The translations under genes were made by a program, and so were the position numbers. Positions 1 to 9,111 of a stretch of DNA of 64,000 nucleotides are shown piece after piece. Within the stretch, counting starts at the first letter, position 1; each line of letters opens with the position of its first letter. The DNA is from DATBVX01 sp963705495 (GTDB lineage Bacteria; Pseudomonadota; Gammaproteobacteria; Steroidobacterales; Steroidobacteraceae), in contig CAVPJQ010000026.1 of the NCBI GenBank assembly GCA_963705495.1, forward strand, positions 23,980-87,979, written 5' to 3'. A model generated the notes under the pieces. It saw only the letters and a list, made by a program, of their open reading frames with translations, searched no databases and was not told the origin of the DNA.

Positions 1-324
1 CTGGCGCGCGCGCGCTATGGTCGAATCGTGCGCGATCCCGGGACCAGAACTCTGTTGACGCGCGTGGCCGCGGAAACCGTGGCGGTGGCCAATGCAGCGG
101 GCGTCAACATCGATCTCGAAGAACAAATCGCGGCTGGTCTGAGGCTCGGCGAGGTGATGCCCGACGCACTGTCGTCGACCGCGCAGGACATTGCGCGCGG
201 CAAGCGTACGGAAATCGACTCGCTGAACGGGTACGTCGTGCGCCTCGGTGAGGAGCTCGGTGTCCCGACCCCGATCAACTATGCGCTCCACAAGCTGGTG
301 AAGCTGCTGGAAGAAGCAGCATAA
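1..324 (+). CDS. panE: 2-dehydropantoate 2-reductase, C-terminal part (cut by window start)
   Basis: The open frame runs in from the left edge, so the N-terminal Rossmann domain is outside the window. The 107 visible residues look like the helical C-terminal domain of ketopantoate reductases (ApbA/PanE), with the family signature S-S-T-A-Q-D-I-A-R-G-K-R-T-E-I-D-S-L-N-G followed by G-V-P-T-P-I-N. In that family this segment forms part of the pantoate pocket. The enzyme reduces ketopantoate to pantoate with NADPH in pantothenate and CoA synthesis. It ends 35 bp before a gamma-glutamyltransferase gene on the same strand. The family call is firm; closely related reductases acting on other substrates cannot be excluded from the C-terminus alone. 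Confidence 0.85.
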   Translation: MARARYGRIVRDPGTRTLLTRVAAETVAVANAAGVNIDLEEQIAAGLRLGEVMPDALSSTAQDIARGKRTEIDSLNGYVVRLGEELGVPTPINYALHKLVKLLEEAA

Positions 325-359
325 TTCGCGCCCTCGCGATCGATGAACCGGAGAAAGCG

Positions 360-2210
360 ATGCAGCTACGTTCCGCAGTGTGGTGGCCGACGATTGTCGC
401 GTTCGCCTGCGCGGTGTCCCTGACGCCGCTGAGTGCGTCCGCCAAGACGCAAAAGCCACCGCTGCACGGCCAGCATTGGGTCGCGATCACCGGGAAGCCG
501 CTGGCGGCCACTGCCGGCGCCATCACGTTTCAGAAAGGCGGCAATGCGGTGGATGCGGCGTGCGCCATGATCGCTGCAACCGCAACGATGTGGGACGTAT
601 TGAGCTGGGGCGGCGAAACGCAGGCGCTGATCTACAACCCGAACACCGGCAACGTGATCGGCGTCAATGCACTCGGTGTGGCGCCAACCGGCGCGACGCC
701 GGAATTCTTTCGCGCGCGCGGGATGAAATATCCGCCCGAATATGGACCGCTCGCCGCCGTGACGCCTGGCACACCCGGCGGGATCATGACGATGCTTGCC
801 GAGTTCGGAACGTTGAGTCTGGAGGAGGTGCTCGCGCCGGCCATTGCGCTCGCGGATGGCTATCCGATCGAGCGCGAAACGGCGGACTCGATAGAGCGCA
901 ACAAGGAGCGAATCAAGGAGTGGCCCGAGTCGAAGCGGACATTGCTGGTGCATGCGGGCCAAGCGCGCGAAGCTCCCGAAGCAGGAGAGATCTTCCGTCA
1001 GCCGGATCTCGCGGCGACCTTGCGCAAACTCGTGCAAGCCGAACGCCAGGCGAGAGCGTCGGGCAAGGATCGCAAGGCCGCGATCATGGCTGCGTACGAG
1101 CGCTTCTACCGCGGCGACATCGCCCAGGAGTTCGTTCGCGGGTCGAGGGACGTCGGCGGTCTGATCACGCAGCAGGATCTCGCGAACTGGAAGGTGCATC
1201 TCGAGGAGCCGGTGCATGTGAACTACAAGGGCATCGAGGTCTACAAACTCACCACCTGGGTTCAAAGCCCCGTGATGCTGCAGGTGCTCAACCTGCTGGA
1301 GCCGCTTGACCTGAAGTCCATGGGCTACAACAGCGCTCGCTACATTCACACGCTCTACCAGGCGATGAATCTTGCCTACGCCGATCGCGATTTCTATTAC
1401 GGCGATCCGTACTTCCCGCCGGCCGAGCCGATCAAGGGGCTCCTATCCAAGGACTACGCGCGCGAGCGCGCCAAGCTTGTGGCGACCGATCGCAACAACC
1501 CAGACATCCGCCCCGGCGATCCCTATCCCTTCCAGGGCGAGACCAATCCGTATCAATCGCTGCTCGACCAATGGCACAGCAAGATGCCCGATCTCAGGAC
1601 GCAGGCCGAGTTCGATCGCCACTTTCGCCTCGGCACGACGAGCGTGGAAGCGGCAGACGACAAGGGCTGGGTCGTGTCAGTCACGCCGAGTGGCGGGTGG
1701 CTCCCGGCAGTGATCGCGGGCAAGACTGGCATCGGCATGAGCCAGCGCATGCAGAGTTTCGTGCTCGATGCGACCGACAATCCCTTCAATGTGGTCGAGC
1801 CCGGCAAGCGGCCGCGTGCAACCCTGACACCGACGCTGGCCTTGAAAGACGGCAAGCCGTTCCTTTCCTTCGCCGTGCAGGGCGGAGACACGCAGGACCA
1901 GAACCTGCTGCAGTTCTTTCTGAACGTGGTCGAGTTTGGCATGACGGTCCAGGAAGCGACCGAGGCCGCCAACATCACCAGCTACCAGATGCGCGACTCC
2001 TTTGGCGAGCACGAATCGATGCCAGGGCGCCTCACGCTCAACGAATCCATTTCGCCCTGGGTGCGCGAGGACCTGCGGCGCATGGGATACAAGCTGGAAT
2101 TTGAAGAGCGCACTTCCGGCCCGATCAACGCGATCTACTTCGATCGCGCGCACGGCACGTTCTGGGGCGGCTCGAGCAATCACGGCGAGGACTATGGCAT
2201 CGCCTGGTAG
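360..2210 (+). CDS. ggt: Gamma-glutamyltransferase family protein (Ntn hydrolase), exported
   Basis: The 616-residue product starts with a signal peptide (hydrophobic stretch ending S-A-S-A around residue 27), so it is probably periplasmic. Gamma-glutamyltransferases are made as one chain that cuts itself before a threonine, which then becomes the nucleophile for glutathione-type substrates. Here G-T-T-S at residues 425-428 fits that site, with Thr426 as predicted nucleophile. The usual T-T-H-x-S has no histidine here. Other family blocks are present: G-G-N-A-V-D-A-A near residue 61, T-P-G-T-P-G-G near 136, and Q-G-G-D-T-Q near 507. A GGAGAA ribosome site precedes the ATG. Substrate is not certain, because cephalosporin acylases and other relatives share the fold. 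Confidence 0.87.
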   Translation: MQLRSAVWWPTIVAFACAVSLTPLSASAKTQKPPLHGQHWVAITGKPLAATAGAITFQKGGNAVDAACAMIAATATMWDVLSWGGETQALIYNPNTGNVIGVNALGVAPTGATPEFFRARGMKYPPEYGPLAAVTPGTPGGIMTMLAEFGTLSLEEVLAPAIALADGYPIERETADSIERNKERIKEWPESKRTLLVHAGQAREAPEAGEIFRQPDLAATLRKLVQAERQARASGKDRKAAIMAAYERFYRGDIAQEFVRGSRDVGGLITQQDLANWKVHLEEPVHVNYKGIEVYKLTTWVQSPVMLQVLNLLEPLDLKSMGYNSARYIHTLYQAMNLAYADRDFYYGDPYFPPAEPIKGLLSKDYARERAKLVATDRNNPDIRPGDPYPFQGETNPYQSLLDQWHSKMPDLRTQAEFDRHFRLGTTSVEAADDKGWVVSVTPSGGWLPAVIAGKTGIGMSQRMQSFVLDATDNPFNVVEPGKRPRATLTPTLALKDGKPFLSFAVQGGDTQDQNLLQFFLNVVEFGMTVQEATEAANITSYQMRDSFGEHESMPGRLTLNESISPWVREDLRRMGYKLEFEERTSGPINAIYFDRAHGTFWGGSSNHGEDYGIAW

Positions 2211-2217
2211 CGTTGCA

Positions 2218-2829
2218 CTACCGCCGTTCTCCCGAAAGCCGGCGCAGGCCGACATAGATGAGCCCTAACGCCGGCAGCAGGATGAGGTGATACGTGGCGT
2301 TGTGATCGAATCGCGCTGGATCGATCGCGACGCCGCGCTGCTGCGCAATCGCCGCGACGACGGAGATGCCGAGTCCGCCGAGCACCAGCAATGAACCCGG
2401 TGAGTGCACACGGCGCAGGAGTCCGGCGATACACAGCAAGGTGCCTGCGACGGTTGCGATCAGACTGAGCAGAAAGCGGGGATCCTGCCAGCTCAGCACG
2501 GCGTAGGCGGCCAGCAGGCCCGCGACGATGATCATGATCAATCGCACGCGTCTCGCACCGAGCAAATCGATGCCGATCAAGGCCAGGCCGGCGGCGGTTA
2601 TGCCTGCGAACAGCATCGAGAGCCACCACACGATGGCTTGCGCCAGGTCCTGTCGGTCACTGAAGAAAGCGTGCCAGATCCCGCCGGCAAGCGCTGCGAG
2701 TGCAAAGCCGCCGAAAAAGATCACTGGCCCGCGCAACTGCCAGGACGGTTGGCGCGCGAAGGAGCTGGCGCCGGCGATGCAAAGCGCCGCCAGCAGGAAA
2801 TCGGTGAGGCCGGTGATGAGCTCCGCCAT
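2218..2829 (-). CDS. Polytopic membrane protein, function unknown
   Basis: The 203-residue protein is almost entirely hydrophobic, with about seven predicted membrane segments separated by short charged loops. Polar residues lie at the membrane edges: Asp10 in the first helix, a W-H-A-F-F-S-D segment, and a C-terminal H-N-x-T-Y-H motif. This scattered His/Asp pattern loosely recalls the CREST hydrolase group (alkaline ceramidases), but the resemblance is weak and I do not assign that function. It converges on the gamma-glutamyltransferase gene, only 7 bp apart, and is divergent from the glyoxalase-fold gene. The start is the first ATG. Good third-position G/C bias supports a real gene. Confidence 0.7.
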   Translation of the reverse strand: MAELITGLTDFLLAALCIAGASSFARQPSWQLRGPVIFFGGFALAALAGGIWHAFFSDRQDLAQAIVWWLSMLFAGITAAGLALIGIDLLGARRVRLIMIIVAGLLAAYAVLSWQDPRFLLSLIATVAGTLLCIAGLLRRVHSPGSLLVLGGLGISVVAAIAQQRGVAIDPARFDHNATYHLILLPALGLIYVGLRRLSGERR

Positions 2830-2930
2830 GGTTGAACTCGCTCGCAGCGGCGGATTGCGGCGCCGGTGATTGCGAGCGCTGGGCCGGCGTACCTCGGCGT
2901 GATCGCGACCGGCCTAGTATAGTCGCGCGA

Positions 2931-3791
2931 ATGATCAGGATCGATCACGTGGGTCTCGTCGGCCGCGACGTCGCGGCCCTGCAGAGCTCGTTCGAGCGGC
3001 TCGGGTTCATCACGACGCCGCCGAAGCTCCTCATGCAGGCAGACCCGAAGACCGGCGAACGGCAGTCACTGCAGCAGCTGTGCTCGCACGCGGTCCTCGA
3101 GCAGGGCTACGTGGAGCTCTCCACGCTGCAGAGCGAGGGTCTGCAGCACCCGGTATCGGCCTATGTGCGTCGTCACCAGGGCCTCGAAATTCTCGCATTC
3201 ACCAGCACCGACATCGACGCGGACGCCGAGCGCTGTCGCGCCGTCGGGCTCGAGCCTTCGGCCGTATCGATCGCAACCCGCGACGTGGCGTATGGCTCGC
3301 GCAGAGGAGCCGCGCAGTTTCACTGGTTCACGCTGGCCGCACGCAGCGCGCCCGAAGGGCTGGTGTGCTTCGTGCACAACCACACCCCCGAGCTCGTGTT
3401 TCAGCAGGAAGTGATGGGGCACCCGAACACCGCGAGCGCCATCACTGGTGCGACCATCGTGTCGCCAGACCCTGAGCGCACGGCGCAACTGTACCGGGCG
3501 CTGCTGCGGGAAGAGCCGCGCGGGGACAAGGGAGATCAGCGCTTCGAATGGGGCACGCAGCGCCTGCGCATTACGACGCGGCACACTTTCGTCGCAGACT
3601 ATCCCGGCGCCGGGGTGCGCAAATTGCCGTGCCTGGCTGCATTCGAGGTGACGGTACGCGACATCGCGAGCACCGCTGGCTATCTCACGCGCGCACGAGT
3701 GCGGTTTCAGCCGCGAGACGACGGTGGGCTTTGGGTTGGCCCGCGCTCTGCGTGTGGCGCGGCGCTGCAGTTCACGCCGCAGCCGCCGTAG
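2931..3791 (+). CDS. Glyoxalase/VOC-fold protein
   Basis: The protein has 286 residues from the ATG chosen here. The sequence begins I-R-I-D-H-V-G-L-V, the usual first strand of vicinal-oxygen-chelate modules, and long unmatched sequence upstream argues against an earlier start. The arrangement of a His near the N-terminus and a second half beginning around residue 165 (I-T-G-A-T-I-V-S) fits two tandem beta-alpha-beta-beta-beta modules, as in the Glyoxalase_3-like group. Such proteins bind a metal and act as lyases, isomerases or dioxygenases; the substrate here is unknown. It stands alone between a divergent membrane protein and leuS. Confidence 0.7.
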   Translation: MIRIDHVGLVGRDVAALQSSFERLGFITTPPKLLMQADPKTGERQSLQQLCSHAVLEQGYVELSTLQSEGLQHPVSAYVRRHQGLEILAFTSTDIDADAERCRAVGLEPSAVSIATRDVAYGSRRGAAQFHWFTLAARSAPEGLVCFVHNHTPELVFQQEVMGHPNTASAITGATIVSPDPERTAQLYRALLREEPRGDKGDQRFEWGTQRLRITTRHTFVADYPGAGVRKLPCLAAFEVTVRDIASTAGYLTRARVRFQPRDDGGLWVGPRSACGAALQFTPQPP

Positions 3792-3864
3792 CAGCGTCGT
3801 TTTTCTAGCGGAGGTCGTGTATCCTTGCGCGCTCTCCGCAAGACCTTGATTTTACGAAGTATCC

Positions 3865-6471
3865 ATGCAGGAACGTTACGACGCCGCCGAGCTCGAGTCC
3901 CAGGTACGCGCCTATTGGGATGAGCAGCGGCTGCTCCAGGCGCCCGAGGATACCCAGCGCCGCAAGTACTACTGCCTGTGCATGTTCCCGTACCCGAGCG
4001 GACGGCTGCACATGGGGCATGTGCGCAACTACACCATCGGCGATGTGATCACGCGCTACATGCGCATGCGTGGCTACAACGTGCTGCAGCCCATGGGCTG
4101 GGATGCGTTCGGTTTGCCGGCAGAGAACGCGGCGATCGCGGCCAGCGTGCCACCGGCAAAATGGACCTACGACAACATCGCGTACCTGCGCGCGCAGCTC
4201 AAGTCGCTCGGTTTCGCGATCGACTGGCGACGCGAATTCGCGACTTGTCAGCCGGAGTATTACCGCTGGAATCAATGGTTGTTCCTGCGGATGCTCGAGC
4301 GCGGCATCGCATACAAGACGACGGGTGTCGTGAACTGGGATCCGGTCGATCAGACCGTGCTCGCCAACGAGCAGGTGATCGACGGACGCGGCTGGCGCAC
4401 CGGCGCGCCGGTCGAGAAGCGCGAAATCCCGATGTACTACTTGCGCATCACGGACTACAAGGAGGAACTGCTCAGCGCACTCGAAGGGCTCGACGGCTGG
4501 CCCGAGCGGGTGAAGCTCATGCAGGCGAACTGGATCGGCAAGAGCAAGGGCGTCAACTTCGGTTTTCCGTACGAGATCGATGCTGCGCGGCAGTTGCTGC
4601 GCGTTTTCACCACACGCGCCGACACGATCATGGGCGCCACGTTCGTCGCCATTGCGCCCGAGCACCCGCTGGCGACCCGGCTCGCGCGCGACAATCCGCG
4701 CGTCGCGGCCTTCATAGAGGAGTGCCGAACCGGCGGCGTGACGGAAGCCGAGTTCGCGCTGATGGAAAAGAAGGGTGTGCCGACGGGTTTCTTCGTCACA
4801 CATCCCCTGACGCAGGGAACGATCGAAGTCTGGGTCGGCAACTACGTGTTGATGGCGTACGGCGAGGGCGCAGTGATGGGCGTGCCCGGCCACGACGAGC
4901 GTGACTTTCAGTTCGCCCGCAAGTACGGCCTCGCCATCCGCCCGGTCATCGACGTCGACGGGCGCACTTATTCCACTGAGAGCTGGCAGCCGTGGTACTC
5001 AGACTATGGCCGCTGCGTGAATTCCGGCCCGTACGACGGGCTCGACTACGATGAGGCTGTCACTGCAGTTGCGCGCGATCTGCAGGCGCTTGGGCTCGGC
5101 GAGGAGCAGACAGTCTGGCGCCTGCGGGACTGGGGCATCTCGCGTCAGCGTTACTGGGGGTGCCCGATACCCATCGTGCACTGTCCGGGCTGCGGTGATG
5201 TGCCGGTACCCGACAGTGATCTTCCTGTCGTGCTGCCGGAAGGCCTGGTGCCCGATGGCAGCGGCAATCCGCTGGCAAAGACGCCTGCCTTCTACGAGTG
5301 CAAGTGCCCGAAGTGCGGCGTCCCCGCACGCCGCGAGACCGACACGATGGACACGTTCGTCGATTCTTCCTGGTACTACATGCGTTTCGCCAGCCATGAC
5401 AATCCGAGTGCTGCGGTCGACGAGCGCACGCAATATTGGGCGCCGGTGGACCAATACATCGGCGGCATTGAGCATGCGATCCTGCACCTGCTGTACTCTC
5501 GCTTCTGGACGCGTGTGATGCGTGATCTTGGCCTGGTGCAGTTCTCCGAACCCTTCATGAATCTGCTCGCGCAGGGCATGGTACTCAACAACATCTACTC
5601 GCGCACCGGCGCGGACGGTCGTGTCACTTACTTCAATCCGGCAGACGTAGACGTGAAGATGGATTCGAAGGGCGGCCGCGCGGCTGCGGTCCTCGTCGCT
5701 GACGGCCAGCCGGTGGTGTGGGAAGGCATGCGCACGATGTCGAAGTCGAAGAACAACGGCGTCGATCCCACTGCGCTCGTGGAGCAGTTCGGCGCCGACA
5801 GCGTGCGGCTCTTCATGATGTTCAAATCTCCGCCGGAGGACACGCTCGAGTGGTCAGATGAAGGAGTGCAGGGAGCGCATCGCTTCCTGAAACGCCTGTG
5901 GAGGGCCGTGCATGAGCATGTCAACAAGGGAGTGGCCCCTTCCGCGCTGGTGGCAAAGATCGATCACGCAAGCCTCACAGGCGCGCAGCGCGAAGTGCGG
6001 CACCTGACACACCAGATGCTGACGAAGGTGACGGACGACGTCGGGCGCAGACGCACCTTCAACACGGCTATCGCCGCGGTGATGGAGCTGATGAATGCAC
6101 TTGCGCGGTTCGAGGATGACAGCGAGGGTGGCCGAGCGGTGCGGCAGGAAGCCCTCGAGATCGTGGTACTTACGCTTGCGCCGATCGTGCCGCATGTCTG
6201 TCATGTACTGTGGCAGGCGCTCGGTCAGCGGGGTGCGGTGATCGATGCACGCTGGCCGGAGCCCGACCCGACCGCGCTCACGCAGGAGGTGCTGGAGATC
6301 GTAGTGCAGGTCAACGGCAAGCTTCGCGGCCGCATCCAGGTACCTGCCACGGCGGACGAAGCGGCGATCACGCGAGCGGCGTTGGCTGATGCAAATGTGC
6401 AGCGCTTCGTGATGGACAAGCCGGTGCGCCGGGTGATCGTGAAGGGCAAGCTCGTCAATGTGGTTGTCTAG
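3865..6471 (+). CDS. leuS: Leucyl-tRNA synthetase
   Basis: The 868-residue class Ia synthetase charges tRNA-Leu in the cytoplasm. The HIGH motif appears as H-M-G-H at residues 49-52 after the typical P-Y-P-S-G-R-L. The second ATP motif is M-S-K-S-K at 625-629, preceded by Thr rather than the common Lys. Between them lie the CP1 editing domain (T-T-R-A-D-T-I-M-G around 250) and a zinc-like insertion with paired Cys (C-P-G-C ... C-K-C-P-K-C). The C-terminus ends with the conserved V-Q-V-N-G-K-L-R-G region. Length matches the bacterial family. The stop overlaps the start of lptE by 14 bp, as in many beta- and gammaproteobacteria, so the two are probably cotranscribed. Confidence 0.98.
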   Translation: MQERYDAAELESQVRAYWDEQRLLQAPEDTQRRKYYCLCMFPYPSGRLHMGHVRNYTIGDVITRYMRMRGYNVLQPMGWDAFGLPAENAAIAASVPPAKWTYDNIAYLRAQLKSLGFAIDWRREFATCQPEYYRWNQWLFLRMLERGIAYKTTGVVNWDPVDQTVLANEQVIDGRGWRTGAPVEKREIPMYYLRITDYKEELLSALEGLDGWPERVKLMQANWIGKSKGVNFGFPYEIDAARQLLRVFTTRADTIMGATFVAIAPEHPLATRLARDNPRVAAFIEECRTGGVTEAEFALMEKKGVPTGFFVTHPLTQGTIEVWVGNYVLMAYGEGAVMGVPGHDERDFQFARKYGLAIRPVIDVDGRTYSTESWQPWYSDYGRCVNSGPYDGLDYDEAVTAVARDLQALGLGEEQTVWRLRDWGISRQRYWGCPIPIVHCPGCGDVPVPDSDLPVVLPEGLVPDGSGNPLAKTPAFYECKCPKCGVPARRETDTMDTFVDSSWYYMRFASHDNPSAAVDERTQYWAPVDQYIGGIEHAILHLLYSRFWTRVMRDLGLVQFSEPFMNLLAQGMVLNNIYSRTGADGRVTYFNPADVDVKMDSKGGRAAAVLVADGQPVVWEGMRTMSKSKNNGVDPTALVEQFGADSVRLFMMFKSPPEDTLEWSDEGVQGAHRFLKRLWRAVHEHVNKGVAPSALVAKIDHASLTGAQREVRHLTHQMLTKVTDDVGRRRTFNTAIAAVMELMNALARFEDDSEGGRAVRQEALEIVVLTLAPIVPHVCHVLWQALGQRGAVIDARWPEPDPTALTQEVLEIVVQVNGKLRGRIQVPATADEAAITRAALADANVQRFVMDKPVRRVIVKGKLVNVVV

Positions 6472-6994
6472 GAAAGCCGTCAAGGGCTTCAGCCCCGAGA
6501 GGCGAGGCGCGGGACTGCGGCCGTACGCCCTGATCGTTACCGCGGGTCTGCTGCTTGGCGGCTGCGGTTTTCACCTGCAGGGTGCGACCACGATGCCCGC
6601 TGCAATGAAAATGACCTACCTCGACGCCGAGGACGAGCGCAGCACCTTTCTCCTCACGCTGCAGCGCTCGCTGCAGGCGAGCGGGTCGACCATCACGCCG
6701 GACCGTGCTGCCGCCACTGCGGTGCTGCACATTGAGCACGATGAGACCGGCCAGCGCGTCCTTTCCGTGTCGGCCGCCAACAAGCCGACCGAGTACGAAA
6801 TCTTCTACACCATCAAGTATTCGGTGACTGCAGAGGGGAAAGAGCTCCTCACCTCGCAGACACTGACGTTGACGCGCGACTACAGCTTCGACGAAACGAC
6901 CTTGCTGGCGAAGGAACACGAAGAAGTCATCCTGCGCGAGGCGCTGGCGCGCGATCTGACAGGGATCGTGATGAGCCGGCTGGCCAGCCTCTAG
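6458..6994 (+). CDS. lptE: LPS-assembly lipoprotein LptE
   Basis: This 178-residue lipoprotein is expected to plug the LptD barrel and help deliver LPS to the outer leaflet of the outer membrane. A hydrophobic signal segment ends in a lipobox L-L-G-G-C with the lipidated Cys at residue 36, followed by G-F-H-L-Q-G, the hallmark start of mature LptE. The N-terminal region before the signal core is longer than usual, so a downstream start is possible. The gene begins inside the last codons of leuS. In most relatives holA follows at once; here five other genes intervene. Confidence 0.93.
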   Translation: MWLSRKAVKGFSPERRGAGLRPYALIVTAGLLLGGCGFHLQGATTMPAAMKMTYLDAEDERSTFLLTLQRSLQASGSTITPDRAAATAVLHIEHDETGQRVLSVSAANKPTEYEIFYTIKYSVTAEGKELLTSQTLTLTRDYSFDETTLLAKEHEEVILREALARDLTGIVMSRLASL

Positions 6995-7039
6995 CAAGCT
7001 CGAGCCTCGGCCCTCTCCAGGGGACGTGGAGCCGAATCC

Positions 7040-7537
7040 TTGTCATCCGTACCGGTAGTAACGCTCGCCCAGGTGCCACGCATCGTCGTGGCGACGCTGC
7101 TCTCGCGCTACGGGCTGGAGCTCAGGCTGATTGCGGCCGGCGAGCTGATCCCGGGCTCATACTGGGGCGAGACCGAGGCCGGACTGAAAGGCGACAAGTT
7201 GTTCGCACGCCTCGACACGCCGCTGCATTCGGTGCTGCACGAGGCGGCGCACTACATCTGCATGACGCCGGAGCACCGCGCGGGGCTCGATACCGACGCG
7301 GGCGGCGAATACATCGAGGAGAATGCCGTTTGCTACCTGCAGATCCTGCTGTCTGATCAAGTCCCACACTACGGCCGCGCGCGCATGCTGACCGAGATGG
7401 ACTCGTGGGGCTACACGTTTCGACTCGGTTCAGCGCAAGCCTGGTTCGAGCAGGACGCCACGGACGCGCGCGACTGGCTGCTGCAGAAGGGGCTGATTGA
7501 CGCAGATGAGCGACCGACTGGCTGCGTGAGAGAGTAA
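7040..7537 (+). CDS. Unknown protein with an HExxH-type motif
   Basis: The 165-residue soluble protein starts at a TTG codon. Its centre reads L-H-E-A-A-H-Y-I (residues 66-73), which satisfies the HExxH zinc-protease pattern, and acidic residues follow about 20 positions later (G-G-E-Y-I-E-E-N), where a third ligand could sit. I see no signal peptide or membrane helix. The motif suggests a metal-binding hydrolase-like fold, but I do not recognise a characterised family, so function is unknown. It follows lptE by 45 bp on the same strand and is the first of five genes that separate lptE from holA. Confidence 0.7.
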   Translation: MSSVPVVTLAQVPRIVVATLLSRYGLELRLIAAGELIPGSYWGETEAGLKGDKLFARLDTPLHSVLHEAAHYICMTPEHRAGLDTDAGGEYIEENAVCYLQILLSDQVPHYGRARMLTEMDSWGYTFRLGSAQAWFEQDATDARDWLLQKGLIDADERPTGCVRE

Positions 7538-7561
7538 CCGGACGATTGTGCCCGGGCCGGC

Positions 7562-8605
7562 TCAGCGGCCGGCAAAGCGATCCGTGGCGCTCACCAGCTC
7601 GTGCAGGATTCCCGGCTCCATCGCGGAATGTCCGGCATCGGGCACGACGTGGAGCTCGGCCTCCGGCCAGGCGCGATGCAGATCCCATGCGCTCATCATC
7701 GGGCAGACCACGTCGTAGCGTCCCTGCACGATCACCGCCGGTACAAGGCGGATGGCGCCGACGTTGCGTAACAACTGGTCCTCGTGCTGGAAGAAGCCGC
7801 GATTCACGAAGTAGTGGCACTCGATGCGTGCCACGGCCGTCGCGAATTCGTCATCGCTCCAGCGCGCGATGTTCTGCTGGTTCACACGCAGATAGCTCGT
7901 GGCTGCTTCCCAGATCGACCACGCCTTTGCCGCATCGAGGGCCACCTTCGGATCATCGCCGGTGAGTCGTCGATAGAACGCTGCCACGAGGTCCGAGCGC
8001 TCTGACGGTGGGATGGGTGCCAGATACTGCTCCCACGGATCGGGAAACACTGCGTTGGCACCCTGCTGGTAAAACCAGCGGATCTCCGCCTGGCGCAACA
8101 GGAAAATGCCGCGCAGCACGAGCTCGGTGACGGTTTGCGGATGTGTTTGCGCGTACGCGAGAGAGAGTGTGCTGCCCCATGAGCCACCGAAAACCAACCA
8201 GCGCTCGATGCCCAGATGCTTGCGCAACCGCTCGATGTCCTCGACCAGGTGCCACGTGGTGTTGTCGATGAGACTCGCGTGCGGGCGACTGCGACCGCAG
8301 CCGCGCTGATCGAACAGCACGATGCGGTAGCGCTTCGGGTCGAAGAAGCGGCGCGAATCCTTGCCGGCGCCAGCGCCAGGTCCGCCATGAACGAAGAGTG
8401 CGGGCTTGCCACGCGGATTACCGCACTCCTCGTAATAAATCTCATGCAGCGCGCAAACGCGCAGCATTCCCGTGCGGAACGGGTCGATGGATGGATACAG
8501 ACTGCGCCGTCTGCTGCGCGGGGCGGCGCGTGCCGCGCGGGCGGACTTGCGGGTTGCGGGTGTCTTGCGCGGCGCGGCGGGTCGCTGCTTCGCGCGACGC
8601 CTCAT
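7562..8605 (-). CDS. pip: Prolyl aminopeptidase (proline iminopeptidase, S33 family)
   Basis: This alpha/beta hydrolase removes N-terminal proline from peptides. From the ATG chosen it has 347 residues. The oxyanion loop H-G-G-P-G-A-G lies at 73-79 and the nucleophile elbow G-G-S-W-G-S at 140-145 (Ser142). The acid is in G-R-Y-D and the catalytic His in D-A-G-H-S near the C-terminus, followed by the family's G-I-L-H-E-L. The catalytic part begins with L-Y-P at residue 36, where most family members start. Here an Arg/Ala/Pro-rich basic tail of about 35 residues precedes it. The ATG overlaps the stop of the upstream HIT gene in an ATGA arrangement, which supports this start and translational coupling. 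Confidence 0.93.
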   Translation of the reverse strand: MRRRAKQRPAAPRKTPATRKSARAARAAPRSRRRSLYPSIDPFRTGMLRVCALHEIYYEECGNPRGKPALFVHGGPGAGAGKDSRRFFDPKRYRIVLFDQRGCGRSRPHASLIDNTTWHLVEDIERLRKHLGIERWLVFGGSWGSTLSLAYAQTHPQTVTELVLRGIFLLRQAEIRWFYQQGANAVFPDPWEQYLAPIPPSERSDLVAAFYRRLTGDDPKVALDAAKAWSIWEAATSYLRVNQQNIARWSDDEFATAVARIECHYFVNRGFFQHEDQLLRNVGAIRLVPAVIVQGRYDVVCPMMSAWDLHRAWPEAELHVVPDAGHSAMEPGILHELVSATDRFAGR

Positions 8606-8949
8606 GTTCTCAGCACCATGGGCCCGAGAGGCCGTCCTCCAAGCAGGTGCACGTGCAGGTGATACACCTCCTGGCCGCCATGCGCGTTGCAATTCATGAT
8701 CAGCCGATAGCCGTTGTCCGCAATGCCTTCCTTTCGCGCCAGATCCCGCGCAACGATGACCATGTGCCCGATGAGGGCTTCATCCTCGTCGGCGATATCG
8801 TTGACGGTGGGTATCGGCTTGTTCGGCACGATGAGAATGTGCGTCGGCGCGGCCGGGCGGATGTCACGAAACGCGGTAACGCGCTCATCCTTGTGCACCA
8901 CCGCAGCAGGCAGCTCTCCGGCGATGATCTTTTCGAACAGTGTCGGCAT
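8602..8949 (-). CDS. hinT: HIT family nucleotide hydrolase (HinT-like)
   Basis: The 115-residue protein has the histidine-triad motif H-L-H-V-H-L-L near its C-terminus and the HinT opening F-E-K-I-I-A-G-E-L-P. HinT enzymes hydrolyse purine nucleoside phosphoramidates such as aminoacyl-AMP. The start was placed at M-P-T-L-F because the upstream residues do not fit the family and an ATG is present there. The stop overlaps the start of the prolyl aminopeptidase gene, so the two form a small minus-strand operon inside the lptE-holA gap. Confidence 0.92.
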   Translation of the reverse strand: MPTLFEKIIAGELPAAVVHKDERVTAFRDIRPAAPTHILIVPNKPIPTVNDIADEDEALIGHMVIVARDLARKEGIADNGYRLIMNCNAHGGQEVYHLHVHLLGGRPLGPMVLRT

Positions 8950-9025
8950 TGAGCGCACCCCCGGCAGCAGCGGCGGCGCAAGCCTAACACCGCTGCGAGA
9001 GCGGCAACAATTACACGTGGCTGCG

Positions 9026-9064
9026 AAAAATAGAAACGGCACAGCGGGAAAACCCGCTGTGCCG
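9026..9064 (-). terminator. Intrinsic terminator after the EF-hand gene
   Basis: A perfect 12-bp stem (arms 9037-9048 and 9053-9064) closes a four-base loop. On the minus strand the stem is followed at once by TTTCTATTTTT (9036-9026). It lies 48 bp past the stop of the minus-strand EF-hand gene, so it should end that transcript before the HIT gene. Confidence 0.88.
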
Positions 9065-9111
9065 TGGTCGCGGCGTACAAAAAGCCGCCGCGATAGCGAG
9101 AAGGCTACTTA

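Noticed and set aside
366..1349. Long minus-strand open frame opposite the gamma-glutamyltransferase gene
   Set aside because: It lies fully inside a well-supported coding gene, is rich in Arg/Leu/Ala from complementing GC-rich codons, and shows no family or ribosome site.
2218..2829. Alkaline ceramidase-like enzyme
   Set aside because: The scattered His/Asp residues in helices are suggestive, but spacing does not clearly match the family, so no function is claimed.
3805..4893. 362-residue minus-strand frame opposite leuS
   Set aside because: A shadow of leuS: composition is His/Arg-heavy and no motif is seen.
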